Positions 1 to 5,922 of a DNA stretch of 7,410 nucleotides are shown here, in pieces. The notes beneath the pieces were generated by a model. The model was not told the DNA's origin. It saw only the letters and a program-made list of their open reading frames with translations, and did no database searches. Origin of the DNA: Actinomycetota bacterium (GTDB taxonomy: Bacteria > Actinomycetota > Coriobacteriia > Anaerosomatales > JAHIQC01); contig JAHIQC010000348.1 in assembly GCA_018902765.1 (NCBI GenBank), positions 1 to 7,410 of the forward strand, written 5' to 3'. Every line of letters starts with the position of its first letter. Positions within the stretch are counted from its first letter, which is position 1. A program made the position numbers and the translations under genes.

Positions 1-1020
1 CATGAGGTGCTTCGGGCCGTGAACGCCGTGGCGCTCGTGATCGACGCACCGCTGGGCATTCATGCGCACAATGACGCCGGTTGCGCTGTGGCCAACTCGC
101 TTCTGGCGGTCGATGCTGGCTGCGTTCAGGTCCAAGGGACCGCGAACGGCTACGGCGAGCGCGCCGGAAACGCCGATCTGCTCGTCATCATCCCGGCGCT
201 CGTGCTCAAGATGGACGATGCGTGCATCTCGCGCGACCAACTCAAGCTCATCACCGAAGTGAGCCACTTCGTGGCAGAGACGGCCAACATCTCGCCGAAC
301 CCGCATCAGCCCTACGTGGGTGCGAGCGCGTTCGCCCACAAGGGCGGCGTACATGCGAGCGCGGCTGCACGTCTGCCCGAGGCCTACGAGCACATCGATC
401 CGGCTGCCGTCGGCAATCTGGCACGCGTGGTCGTAAGCGAGCTTGCCGGACGCGCGTCGCTCACGATGAAGGCGTCCGAACTCGGCATCGATCTCACTGG
501 CGACCCCGAAACAGTCGGCGCGATGCTCGACAGCATCAAGGAGCTCGAGCATCAGGGCTACTCGTTCGAAGCGGCCGATGCTTCCCTTGAGGTCTTGCTG
601 CGCAAGCGACTCGGCACCCACGAGCCGTTCTTCTCGCTGGAGTCCTTCCGCTGCATCATGGAGAAGCGCGAGGACGGTCGTGTGATGACCGAGGCCACAA
701 TCAAGATCCACGTGGAGGGCCACCGCTACATCGCCACCGCAGAAGGAAACGGTCCCGTGAACGCGCTCGACAAGGCGTTGCGCATCGCGATTGGCCGCTA
801 CTATCCGGATCTGGCCGAAATCGAGCTCACGGACTTCAAGGTCCGCGTATTGGACGAGAAGAAGGGCACCGGCGCGGTTACGCGCGTGCTCATTGAGTCC
901 GGCGACGGAGACAAGTCTTGGGGTACGGTCGGCGTCTCGGAAAACATCATCGAGGCGTCATGGGAGGCGCTTGTCGATTCGGTCGAGTTCGGCCTTTCCC
1001 ATCCTCGGCCAAGGCACTGA
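1..1020 (+). CDS. cimA: Citramalate synthase (CimA-type), C-terminal part, 5' truncated by window start
   Basis: The reading frame is open from base 1 (HEVLRAVNAV...), so this is the last 339 residues of an enzyme that is usually about 520-540 residues long. The family condenses an alpha-keto acid with acetyl-CoA. CimA uses pyruvate to make (R)-citramalate, the entry to the threonine-independent isoleucine route, in the cytosol. Visible signatures are the metal-binding HxH in HAHNDAG (H21, H23 of the fragment), the GYGERAGN loop (50-57), and AFAHKGGVHASA around H113, which leads into YEHIDPAAVGN. This last stretch and VQGTANGYGER resemble CimA (the TIGR00977-type branch) more than LeuA. From about residue 205 to the end lies a LeuA-type C-terminal allosteric domain, where isoleucine feedback would be expected. 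A 2-isopropylmalate synthase or a homocitrate synthase is less likely. The upstream half, including the catalytic N-terminus, is not visible. Confidence 0.88.
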   Translation, partial: HEVLRAVNAVALVIDAPLGIHAHNDAGCAVANSLLAVDAGCVQVQGTANGYGERAGNADLLVIIPALVLKMDDACISRDQLKLITEVSHFVAETANISPNPHQPYVGASAFAHKGGVHASAAARLPEAYEHIDPAAVGNLARVVVSELAGRASLTMKASELGIDLTGDPETVGAMLDSIKELEHQGYSFEAADASLEVLLRKRLGTHEPFFSLESFRCIMEKREDGRVMTEATIKIHVEGHRYIATAEGNGPVNALDKALRIAIGRYYPDLAEIELTDFKVRVLDEKKGTGAVTRVLIESGDGDKSWGTVGVSENIIEASWEALVDSVEFGLSHPRPRH

Positions 1021-1033
1021 TTCTGCCGCGAGC

Positions 1034-1047
1034 TGAGCACGTGCTCA
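1034..1047. repeat. 14-bp perfect palindrome (TGAGCACGTGCTCA) in the cimA-FAH gap
   Basis: This sequence is identical to its own reverse complement and begins 14 bases after the cimA stop codon. It could be a DNA operator with a CACGTG core. As RNA it could form a 5-bp stem with a 4-nt loop. A TTTT run at 1054-1057 follows a few bases later, so a weak terminator for the cimA transcript is also possible, but the stem is short and the T run is not adjacent. Confidence 0.5.
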
Positions 1048-1137
1048 CGCACTTTTCACAACTTGATTCTCGCGACAGAAGGAAATGCGACTCGCTCATG
1101 GAACTTAAGCCGCAGGGGGACTGGCTCGAGGAGATCC

Positions 1138-1142
1138 GGAGG
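1138..1142 (+). promoter_or_regulatory. Shine-Dalgarno GGAGG deciding a TTG start for the FAH gene
   Basis: GGAGG sits 6 nt before an in-frame TTG at 1149. An in-frame ATG at 1098 has only AGAAGGA at 1077-1083, with a long 14-nt spacer. The TTG start also places the family's usual opening (RVVRVLSDG, compare the common MRIVRF-type start) at the N-terminus. Confidence 0.6.
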
Positions 1143-1148
1143 CGAGGC

Positions 1149-1904
1149 TTGCGCGTCGTCCGCGTGTTGAGCGATGGGGATTGCCGCTACGGTTTGGCGG
1201 ACGACTCCACCGTCACGCTCATATCAGATGAACCGTTTGCCGCATGGGAGCCCGAAGGGGCTCTCGGGCTCAACACCGCCGAGCTGCTCACGCCCGCCGT
1301 GCCGACCAAGATCGTCTGCGTCGGCATCAACTACCGTGCACATGCCAAAGAGATGGGGCACGCCCTGCCCGTCGAACCGGTCATCTTCCTGAAACCCCCC
1401 ACGGCGATCAACTCGCCGCATGGCCAGATCGTGATTCCACCAGGCGTCGGGCGCGTGGACTACGAGGCGGAGCTCGCGGTTGTCATCGGGCGCAGGACAC
1501 ACCGAGCATCTGCCGAGGATGCGCAGCACAACGTCTTGGGATTCACCTGCGCCAACGACGTGACCGCACGCGACCTTCAGAAGATCGACGGTCAGTGGAC
1601 CCGCGCCAAGGGTTTTGACGGGTTCTGTCCGCTCGGGCCTTGGATCGATACCGATATCGAGCCCGATGATCTGCGCATACAGTCCTTCGTCAACGGCGAG
1701 CCCAGGCAAGACGCCCGCACGAGCGACATGATCTTCGGCGCCTATGAGCTCGTTTCGTTCATCTCGCACGTGATGACGCTCGTCCCCGGCGACGTGGTGC
1801 TCACCGGCACCCCCTCGGGCATCGGCGAGATCGTCGCGGGAGACACAGTCGAGGTGCGGATCGAGGGCATCGGTTCGCTCATCAACACCGTCGTGCAGGG
1901 GTAG
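1149..1904 (+). CDS. Fumarylacetoacetate hydrolase family protein (FAHD1-like)
   Basis: This is a 251-residue protein of the FAH fold, which covers acylpyruvases, oxaloacetate decarboxylases or tautomerases and 2-hydroxyhepta-2,4-diene-1,7-dioate isomerases. These are cytosolic Mg/Mn enzymes acting on small keto acids. The N-terminal strand region is about 1-45. The catalytic domain starts at KIVCVGINYRAHAKEMG (54-70), followed by FLKPPTAINSP. The three metal ligands are visible as E106 and E108 (DYEAELAVVIG) and D137 (CANDVTARD). K154 in TRAKGFDGFCPLGPW and the late LTGTPSGIGE loop are also typical. I chose the TTG at 1149 from the strong GGAGG and the family alignment; an upstream ATG at 1098 would add 17 residues. 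It follows cimA by 128 bp. Because cimA consumes pyruvate, a pyruvate- or oxaloacetate-related activity is possible, but the substrate cannot be read from the sequence. Confidence 0.88.
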   Translation: MRVVRVLSDGDCRYGLADDSTVTLISDEPFAAWEPEGALGLNTAELLTPAVPTKIVCVGINYRAHAKEMGHALPVEPVIFLKPPTAINSPHGQIVIPPGVGRVDYEAELAVVIGRRTHRASAEDAQHNVLGFTCANDVTARDLQKIDGQWTRAKGFDGFCPLGPWIDTDIEPDDLRIQSFVNGEPRQDARTSDMIFGAYELVSFISHVMTLVPGDVVLTGTPSGIGEIVAGDTVEVRIEGIGSLINTVVQG

Positions 1905-1982
1905 CGCCAAGCCCCGCGCCGGACACGTGCCCGCGAGTCTCGATCCAGGTGTCCCGCTCGTCGCTTTCGGGTTGCCGTTCGG

Positions 1983-1991
1983 CTATCCACA
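1983..1991 (+). promoter_or_regulatory. DnaA-box-like 9-mer, one mismatch
   Basis: CTATCCACA differs from the E. coli consensus TTATCCACA at one position. It lies about 25 bp upstream of the candidate -10 of the yerC-dnaE unit. A single 8/9 match can arise by chance. It is recorded only because the downstream operon carries the replicative polymerase. Confidence 0.25.
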
Positions 1992-2012
1992 GGCCCCAGA
2001 TGTCGTTGTCGG

Positions 2013-2021
2013 TGCTATCCT
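2013..2021 (+). promoter_or_regulatory. Candidate extended -10 of the yerC-dnaE promoter
   Basis: TGCTATCCT reads as TGn plus a TAnnnT hexamer (TATCCT, 2016-2021). No convincing -35 is found 16-18 bp upstream, which is tolerable for an extended -10. The larger motif GGTGCTAnnCT (2011-2021) recurs upstream of hisZ at 5847-5857. Transcription would begin near 2028, giving a leader of roughly 40 nt. An alternative is TTGTCG (2006-2011) with CATATT (2030-2035), 18-bp spacer. Confidence 0.4.
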
Positions 2022-2041
2022 AGGCACGACATATTGTGCCT
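2022..2041. promoter_or_regulatory. Candidate operator: 20-bp dyad (AGGCAC-N8-GTGCCT)
   Basis: The 6-bp arms are perfect inverted repeats. The next two inner positions also pair if one G-U is allowed. The dyad begins directly after the proposed -10 and would cover the transcription start, a classic repressor position. The overall span of 20 bp fits a TrpR-superfamily site. It may be the autoregulatory site of the downstream yerC-like gene. An RNA hairpin in the leader is the alternative. Confidence 0.4.
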
Positions 2042-2053
2042 GTTCACCGACCT

Positions 2054-2060
2054 GGAGGGG
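2054..2060 (+). promoter_or_regulatory. Shine-Dalgarno GGAGGGG for the yerC-like gene
   Basis: This purine-rich sequence ends 9 nt before ATG 2070 and fixes the start there. The frame is also open to an upstream ATG at 2034, but that one lies inside the dyad, lacks a ribosome site, and would add 12 residues absent from the family. Confidence 0.7.
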
Positions 2061-2069
2061 ACCTGCGGA

Positions 2070-2384
2070 ATGGTTGCTGACCGCCTGAGAACCCCCGAGG
2101 TCGAGGAGCTCATTCGAGCCCTTCTCGCCTTGGAGACACCTGATGAGGCTTATGCCTTCCTACAGGATGTCTGTACGATCCGCGAGGTCAAAGATATCGC
2201 CCAGCGCCTTTCGGTTGCTCGAATGTTGGCCGCAGGTGAGCACTACGCACACATCCAAGAGTCCACCGGTGCATCCGCCACAACCATCAGTCGCGTGAGC
2301 AAGGCCTTGCACTACGGCGCTGACGGCTATGTGCGCGTGATTGCGCGCCTCGATGAGGATACCTTTGGGGCAGGCGATCACTAG
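2070..2384 (+). CDS. yerC: YerC/YecD family TrpR-like DNA-binding regulator (candidate HisR)
   Basis: This is a 104-residue all-helical protein, the usual size of the YerC/YecD branch of the TrpR superfamily. Family landmarks are FLQDVCTIREVKDIAQRLSVARML (about 30-53) and the helix-turn-helix HIQESTGASATTISRVSKAL (about 61-80), followed by HYGADGYVRV. These closely resemble what I recall of B. subtilis YerC. The protein should act as a dimer binding a palindromic operator. Characterised YerC-type HisR proteins control histidine biosynthesis and uptake genes in Gram-positive bacteria, and here hisZ-hisG lie one gene downstream. The stop codon is 3 nt before the dnaE ATG, so the two genes are almost certainly co-transcribed. 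The dyad at 2022-2041 suggests autoregulation. Family membership is seen in the sequence; the histidine ligand and the targets are inferred. Confidence 0.9.
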   Translation: MVADRLRTPEVEELIRALLALETPDEAYAFLQDVCTIREVKDIAQRLSVARMLAAGEHYAHIQESTGASATTISRVSKALHYGADGYVRVIARLDEDTFGAGDH

Positions 2385-2387
2385 ACT

Positions 2388-5300
2388 ATGTCGTTCGTGC
2401 ACCTTCATACGCATTCCGAGTACTCGCTTCTCGATGGAGCTGCTCGTGTGTCGAACCTCGTGGACAGGGCTGTCGAGCTCGAGATGCCCGCTTTAGCCAT
2501 CACCGATCACGGCTACATGTACGGCGCGGTCGACTTCTACCGCAAGGCATCCAAGGCCGGTATCAAGCCCATCATCGGCTGCGAGGTCTACTTCACCCCG
2601 AACTCCCGCCTCAAGCGCGATGGCAAGCCCGAGCTCTACCACCTGTTGCTGCTAGCCAAGAACAACGAGGGCTTCCGCAACCTCAAGGCGCTCGTGAGCA
2701 ATGCTGCCGTGCAGGGCTTCTACTACAAGCCCCAGGTCGATCTCGAGCTGCTCGAACGTCATGCCGGTGGCCTCATCGCGACCAGTGCATGCATGAGCGG
2801 CATCGTGAGCAAGTCGATCGAGCGAGGGGATGCCGAGGGTGCGCGGGCGTGGGCCGAGACCTACTCCAAGATTTTTGCGCCCGGCGACTTCTACCTTGAG
2901 ATCCAAGACCAAGGCATCGTCGCGGACAACGGCGTCAGCCAGTCCCAGCTCAACGCCGAGATAGCGTCGATCGGTCGCGAGATGGGCCTTGGGCTGGTGG
3001 CGACCAACGACATCCACTACCTGACCAAGCAGCACGCCGAGACCCAGGACCTGCTTTTGTGCATCGGTACCGGCTCGACGGTGGATCAGCCCGGCCGCAT
3101 GAAGTTCTCCTGCGACGAGTTCTACATGAAGTCGCCCGAGCAGATGTCCGAGATCATGTCGCTGTACCCCGAGGCCATTTCGAACACGCTTGATGTCGCC
3201 GAGAAGTGTGCTGTCAACATCGAGTTCGACAAGATGCACCTTCCGGTGTTCCAAGTGCCTGAGCTGCACTCCCAAGAGTCGTTCCTAAAGGAGCAGTGCA
3301 TCGCCGGACTCAAGAACCCCAAGCGCTTCGGTGAGACTCTGCCCGATAACGTGGTCGAGCGGCTCGAGTCCGAGCTCAAGGTCATCAACGACAAGGGCTT
3401 TGCGCCCTATTTCCTGATCGTCGCCGACTTCGTGCAGTGGGCCAAGGATAACGGCATAAGCGTGGGTCCCGGCCGAGGAAGTGCGGCTGGGTCGATCATC
3501 GCCTACGCGCTGGGCATCACGGCACTGGATCCGATCGCCAACGGGCTTTTGTTCGAGCGCTTCTTGAACCCTGAGCGCACGGAGATGCCCGATATCGATA
3601 TCGACTTCGATGACGAACGCCGAGGAGACGTCATCGACTACGTGCGCGATAAGTACGGGGATGACCACGTCGCGCAGATCATCACCTTCGGCAAGATGAA
3701 GGCACGGGCCGCGGTGCGTGACGCCGGGCGTGTGCTCGGCTACCCGTACGGTGTGCCCGATCGCATCTCCAAGATGATCGTCGATGAGATGGACGCGACC
3801 ATCGACAGCTCCATGAGCCAAAACCCCGATCTGTCCGGGGACTATGAGGCCAACGCCGACACCAAGCGCATCGTTGATGCGGCGCTTTCGCTCGAAGGCA
3901 TCGTGCGCGGCGAGGGCGTTCACGCGGCCGGCGTCGTGATCTGTCCGGACCCGGTCTATCTCCACGTCCCGGTCAAGTACGACACCAAGGGTGGCGCGGT
4001 CATCACGCAGTGGGACGGCCCGACCGTGGCCGACCTGGGCTTGCTCAAGATGGACTTCCTCGGCCTGCGCAACCTTACGGTCATCGCGGACGCCGTGCGT
4101 AGCATCAAGGCGCATCACGGCGTGACGATCGTTCCGGACGACATTCCGCTCGATGACCCCGCCACGTTCAAGCTGCTCCAGCGCGCCGACACGGTGGGCG
4201 TGTTCCAGGTCGAGTCCTCGGGCATGCGCAAGCTGCTCAAGGACCTCAAGCCCACGACGTTTGCCGATATCGTCGCGGTGCTCGCCCTGTACCGTCCCGG
4301 CCCCCTGAAGTCCGGAATGGTCGACGACTTCGTGGGCCGCAAGCATGGGCGCAAGGCCGTGACCTACTACGATGACCGGCTCAAGCCCGTGCTCGAGCAG
4401 ACCTATGGTGCGATCGTGTACCAGGAGCAGGTCATGAGCATCTCCATGGAGATGAGCGGTTTCTCGGCAGCCAAGGCCGACAAGCTGCGAAAGGCGATGG
4501 GCAAAAAGAAGCTCGACGAGCTCGTTCCTTTGAAGGAAGCGTGGGTCGACGGCGCCGGAGACAATGGCTTTGACCGCAACATGGCCTCGAGCATGTGGGA
4601 AGACATCCTCAAGTTCGCGGAGTACGCCTTCAACAAGAGCCACTCGGCCGCTTATGGCCTCATCACCATGCAGACCGCGTACCTCAAAGCGCACTATCCG
4701 CTCGAGTACATGGCGGCCGTGCTCACGAGTTACACGGGCAAGACCGAATCGATCGTACGCTACGTGGCCGAGTGCAACCGCGCCGGCATGAAGGTGCTGC
4801 CGCCCGACGTGAACTCCTCGGGCAACGACTTCACTGCGGTGGGTGACGGCATCCGCTTCGGACTGGCCGGCATCCGTGGGGTCGGCGAGGGCGTCGTCGA
4901 GATGATCGTCGCTGCGCGCACCGAAGGCGGCGATTTCACCTCTCTACACGACTTTTGCGCCCGGGTCGACGTCAAGGGCGTGAACAAGAAGACGCTAGAG
5001 GCCCTCGTCAAGGGCGGGGCGTTCGACTCGACCGGCTACACGCGAAAGCACCTCATGGCACTCATGGACGAGGCCGTGGATACCGCCTCACGCAAGCAAA
5101 AGGAGCGCGACTCCGGTCAGGTCTCCATGTTCGACATGTTTGCCGAGGAGGACCACGGGTTCTCCCAAGACGTCCCGAAGCCCGATGGGGACGAGTGGGG
5201 CAAGAAGATGAAGCTCGCGTTTGAGAAGGAGATGCTCGGCATCTATGTCTCGGACCACCCGCTGCGCGAGATTTCGGGCGCGGTGCGTCGGGCCGCCGAC

Positions 5301-5831
5301 TTCTCCCTCGGAGACGCCGAGGATATCCGCTCAGGTACCTTTGGCTGGTTCGCCGGCATTCTGTCGAGCGTGGAGCGCAAGGCGACCAAGAAGGGGACGA
5401 TGATGGTCGTCGCCAAACTCGAAGACCTCGAGGGAAGCATCGAAGCCGTCCTGTTCCCCGCTGTGTACGACAAGTACCGAGACCTGGTGGCCGAGGACGT
5501 TATCCTGCGCATGCGAGCGCGCTTCGAGCAGGATGACCGCGGGCGCAAGTTGCTCGTGCAGGAGGTCCAGCTGTTCGACGGCTCCGAGTTCGCAGCTCCT
5601 CCCGGCAAAGTCGTGGTCGAGACCGAGGCGGCGGCTTTCCGCAACGGCCGCATCGACAACCTCAAGGAGATACTGGCCCGGTACCCGGGTAAGGACACAC
5701 TTGAGCTGCATCTGTCGGGCTCGGAGTCGACCAAGGTCTGGAAGTGCGGAAACGTCGATCGTTTCTCCAATGGCCTGCACGCCGAACTCATGGAGGTCTT
5801 TGGCGGTCACTCTGTCTCCGAAGTGGGGTAG
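2388..5831 (+). CDS. dnaE: DNA polymerase III subunit alpha (replicative DnaE)
   Basis: This 1147-residue catalytic subunit of the replicative polymerase is full length (E. coli DnaE is 1160). It has an N-terminal PHP domain at about 1-275. All nine metal ligands expected of an active PHP proofreading exonuclease appear present: H7, H9, D16, H41, E66, H85, C135, D208, H210. The C-family polymerase core follows, with GRGSAAGS at 362-369 and catalytic aspartates D402 and D404 (PDIDIDFDDERR) and D556 (KMDFLGLRNL). A helix-hairpin-helix region follows (GLAGIRGVGEGV, then VKGVNKKTLEALVKGGAFD). The likely internal clamp-binding motif is QVSMF at 911-915. An OB-fold lies at about 980-1065 (GTFGWFAGILSSVERK to LLVQEVQLF). 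The clamp motif, PHP site and length argue for DnaE1 rather than the mutagenic ImuC/DnaE2. The start has only a weak ribosome site, consistent with coupling to the preceding gene 3 nt away. Confidence 0.97.
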   Translation: MSFVHLHTHSEYSLLDGAARVSNLVDRAVELEMPALAITDHGYMYGAVDFYRKASKAGIKPIIGCEVYFTPNSRLKRDGKPELYHLLLLAKNNEGFRNLKALVSNAAVQGFYYKPQVDLELLERHAGGLIATSACMSGIVSKSIERGDAEGARAWAETYSKIFAPGDFYLEIQDQGIVADNGVSQSQLNAEIASIGREMGLGLVATNDIHYLTKQHAETQDLLLCIGTGSTVDQPGRMKFSCDEFYMKSPEQMSEIMSLYPEAISNTLDVAEKCAVNIEFDKMHLPVFQVPELHSQESFLKEQCIAGLKNPKRFGETLPDNVVERLESELKVINDKGFAPYFLIVADFVQWAKDNGISVGPGRGSAAGSIIAYALGITALDPIANGLLFERFLNPERTEMPDIDIDFDDERRGDVIDYVRDKYGDDHVAQIITFGKMKARAAVRDAGRVLGYPYGVPDRISKMIVDEMDATIDSSMSQNPDLSGDYEANADTKRIVDAALSLEGIVRGEGVHAAGVVICPDPVYLHVPVKYDTKGGAVITQWDGPTVADLGLLKMDFLGLRNLTVIADAVRSIKAHHGVTIVPDDIPLDDPATFKLLQRADTVGVFQVESSGMRKLLKDLKPTTFADIVAVLALYRPGPLKSGMVDDFVGRKHGRKAVTYYDDRLKPVLEQTYGAIVYQEQVMSISMEMSGFSAAKADKLRKAMGKKKLDELVPLKEAWVDGAGDNGFDRNMASSMWEDILKFAEYAFNKSHSAAYGLITMQTAYLKAHYPLEYMAAVLTSYTGKTESIVRYVAECNRAGMKVLPPDVNSSGNDFTAVGDGIRFGLAGIRGVGEGVVEMIVAARTEGGDFTSLHDFCARVDVKGVNKKTLEALVKGGAFDSTGYTRKHLMALMDEAVDTASRKQKERDSGQVSMFDMFAEEDHGFSQDVPKPDGDEWGKKMKLAFEKEMLGIYVSDHPLREISGAVRRAADFSLGDAEDIRSGTFGWFAGILSSVERKATKKGTMMVVAKLEDLEGSIEAVLFPAVYDKYRDLVAEDVILRMRARFEQDDRGRKLLVQEVQLFDGSEFAAPPGKVVVETEAAAFRNGRIDNLKEILARYPGKDTLELHLSGSESTKVWKCGNVDRFSNGLHAELMEVFGGHSVSEVG

Positions 5832-5848
5832 CCGAACTCATCGGCAGG

Positions 5849-5857
5849 TGCTACACT
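5849..5857 (+). promoter_or_regulatory. Candidate extended -10 of the hisZG promoter
   Basis: TGCTACACT is a TGn plus TAnnnT element (TACACT, 5852-5857). It is embedded in GGTGCTAnnCT (5847-5857), the motif also seen before the yerC-like gene. No clear -35 is visible; the expected position falls around the dnaE stop codon. Transcription would begin near 5864. Confidence 0.4.
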
Positions 5858-5858
5858 G

Positions 5859-5884
5859 CTCTAGCACTCTACTGTGATAGAGTG
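5859..5884. promoter_or_regulatory. Candidate hisZG operator: two overlapping dyads
   Basis: A perfect inverted repeat CACTCTA-N6-TAGAGTG spans 20 bp (5865-5884). A second, offset dyad CTCTAGCAC-N6-GTGATAGAG spans 24 bp (5859-5882) with 8 of 9 arm positions matching. Both cover the start region downstream of the candidate -10. No T run follows, so this is not an intrinsic terminator of dnaE. The span fits a TrpR-superfamily (HisR-type) operator; which dyad is the functional one is unclear. Confidence 0.45.
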
Positions 5885-5911
5885 GCATCCCAATGCAACC
5901 GGAGTCTGAAA

Positions 5912-5916
5912 GAGGG
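5912..5916 (+). promoter_or_regulatory. Shine-Dalgarno GAGGG setting the hisZ GTG start
   Basis: GAGGG lies 6 nt before GTG 5923. The in-frame ATG at 5893 has no comparable ribosome site and would place ten extra residues ahead of the conserved RGFRDVLP. Confidence 0.65.
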
Positions 5917-5922
5917 ACCATC

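Noticed and set aside
2034..2069. Longer yerC product starting at ATG 2034
   Set aside because: That ATG lies within the dyad and has no ribosome site; the family length and GGAGGGG at 2054-2060 both point to ATG 2070.
3591..3602. 12-bp palindrome GATATCGATATC inside dnaE
   Set aside because: It encodes the catalytic DIDI of PDIDIDFDD, so the repetition follows from the protein sequence and codon choice.
3285..4694. Long open frame of 469 codons on the minus strand, antisense to dnaE
   Set aside because: It lies wholly within the conserved dnaE coding region, its translation resembles no family I recognise, and such antisense frames are common in high-GC genes. No ribosome site or promoter supports it.
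5865..5884. Intrinsic terminator for dnaE
   Set aside because: The stem is 7 bp and AT/GC mixed, and the sequence after it (GCATCCC) has no T run.
5832..5922. T-box riboswitch or attenuator before hisZ
   Set aside because: The gap is only 91 bp, too short for a T-box. There is no T-box consensus, no His-rich leader peptide and no terminator T run.
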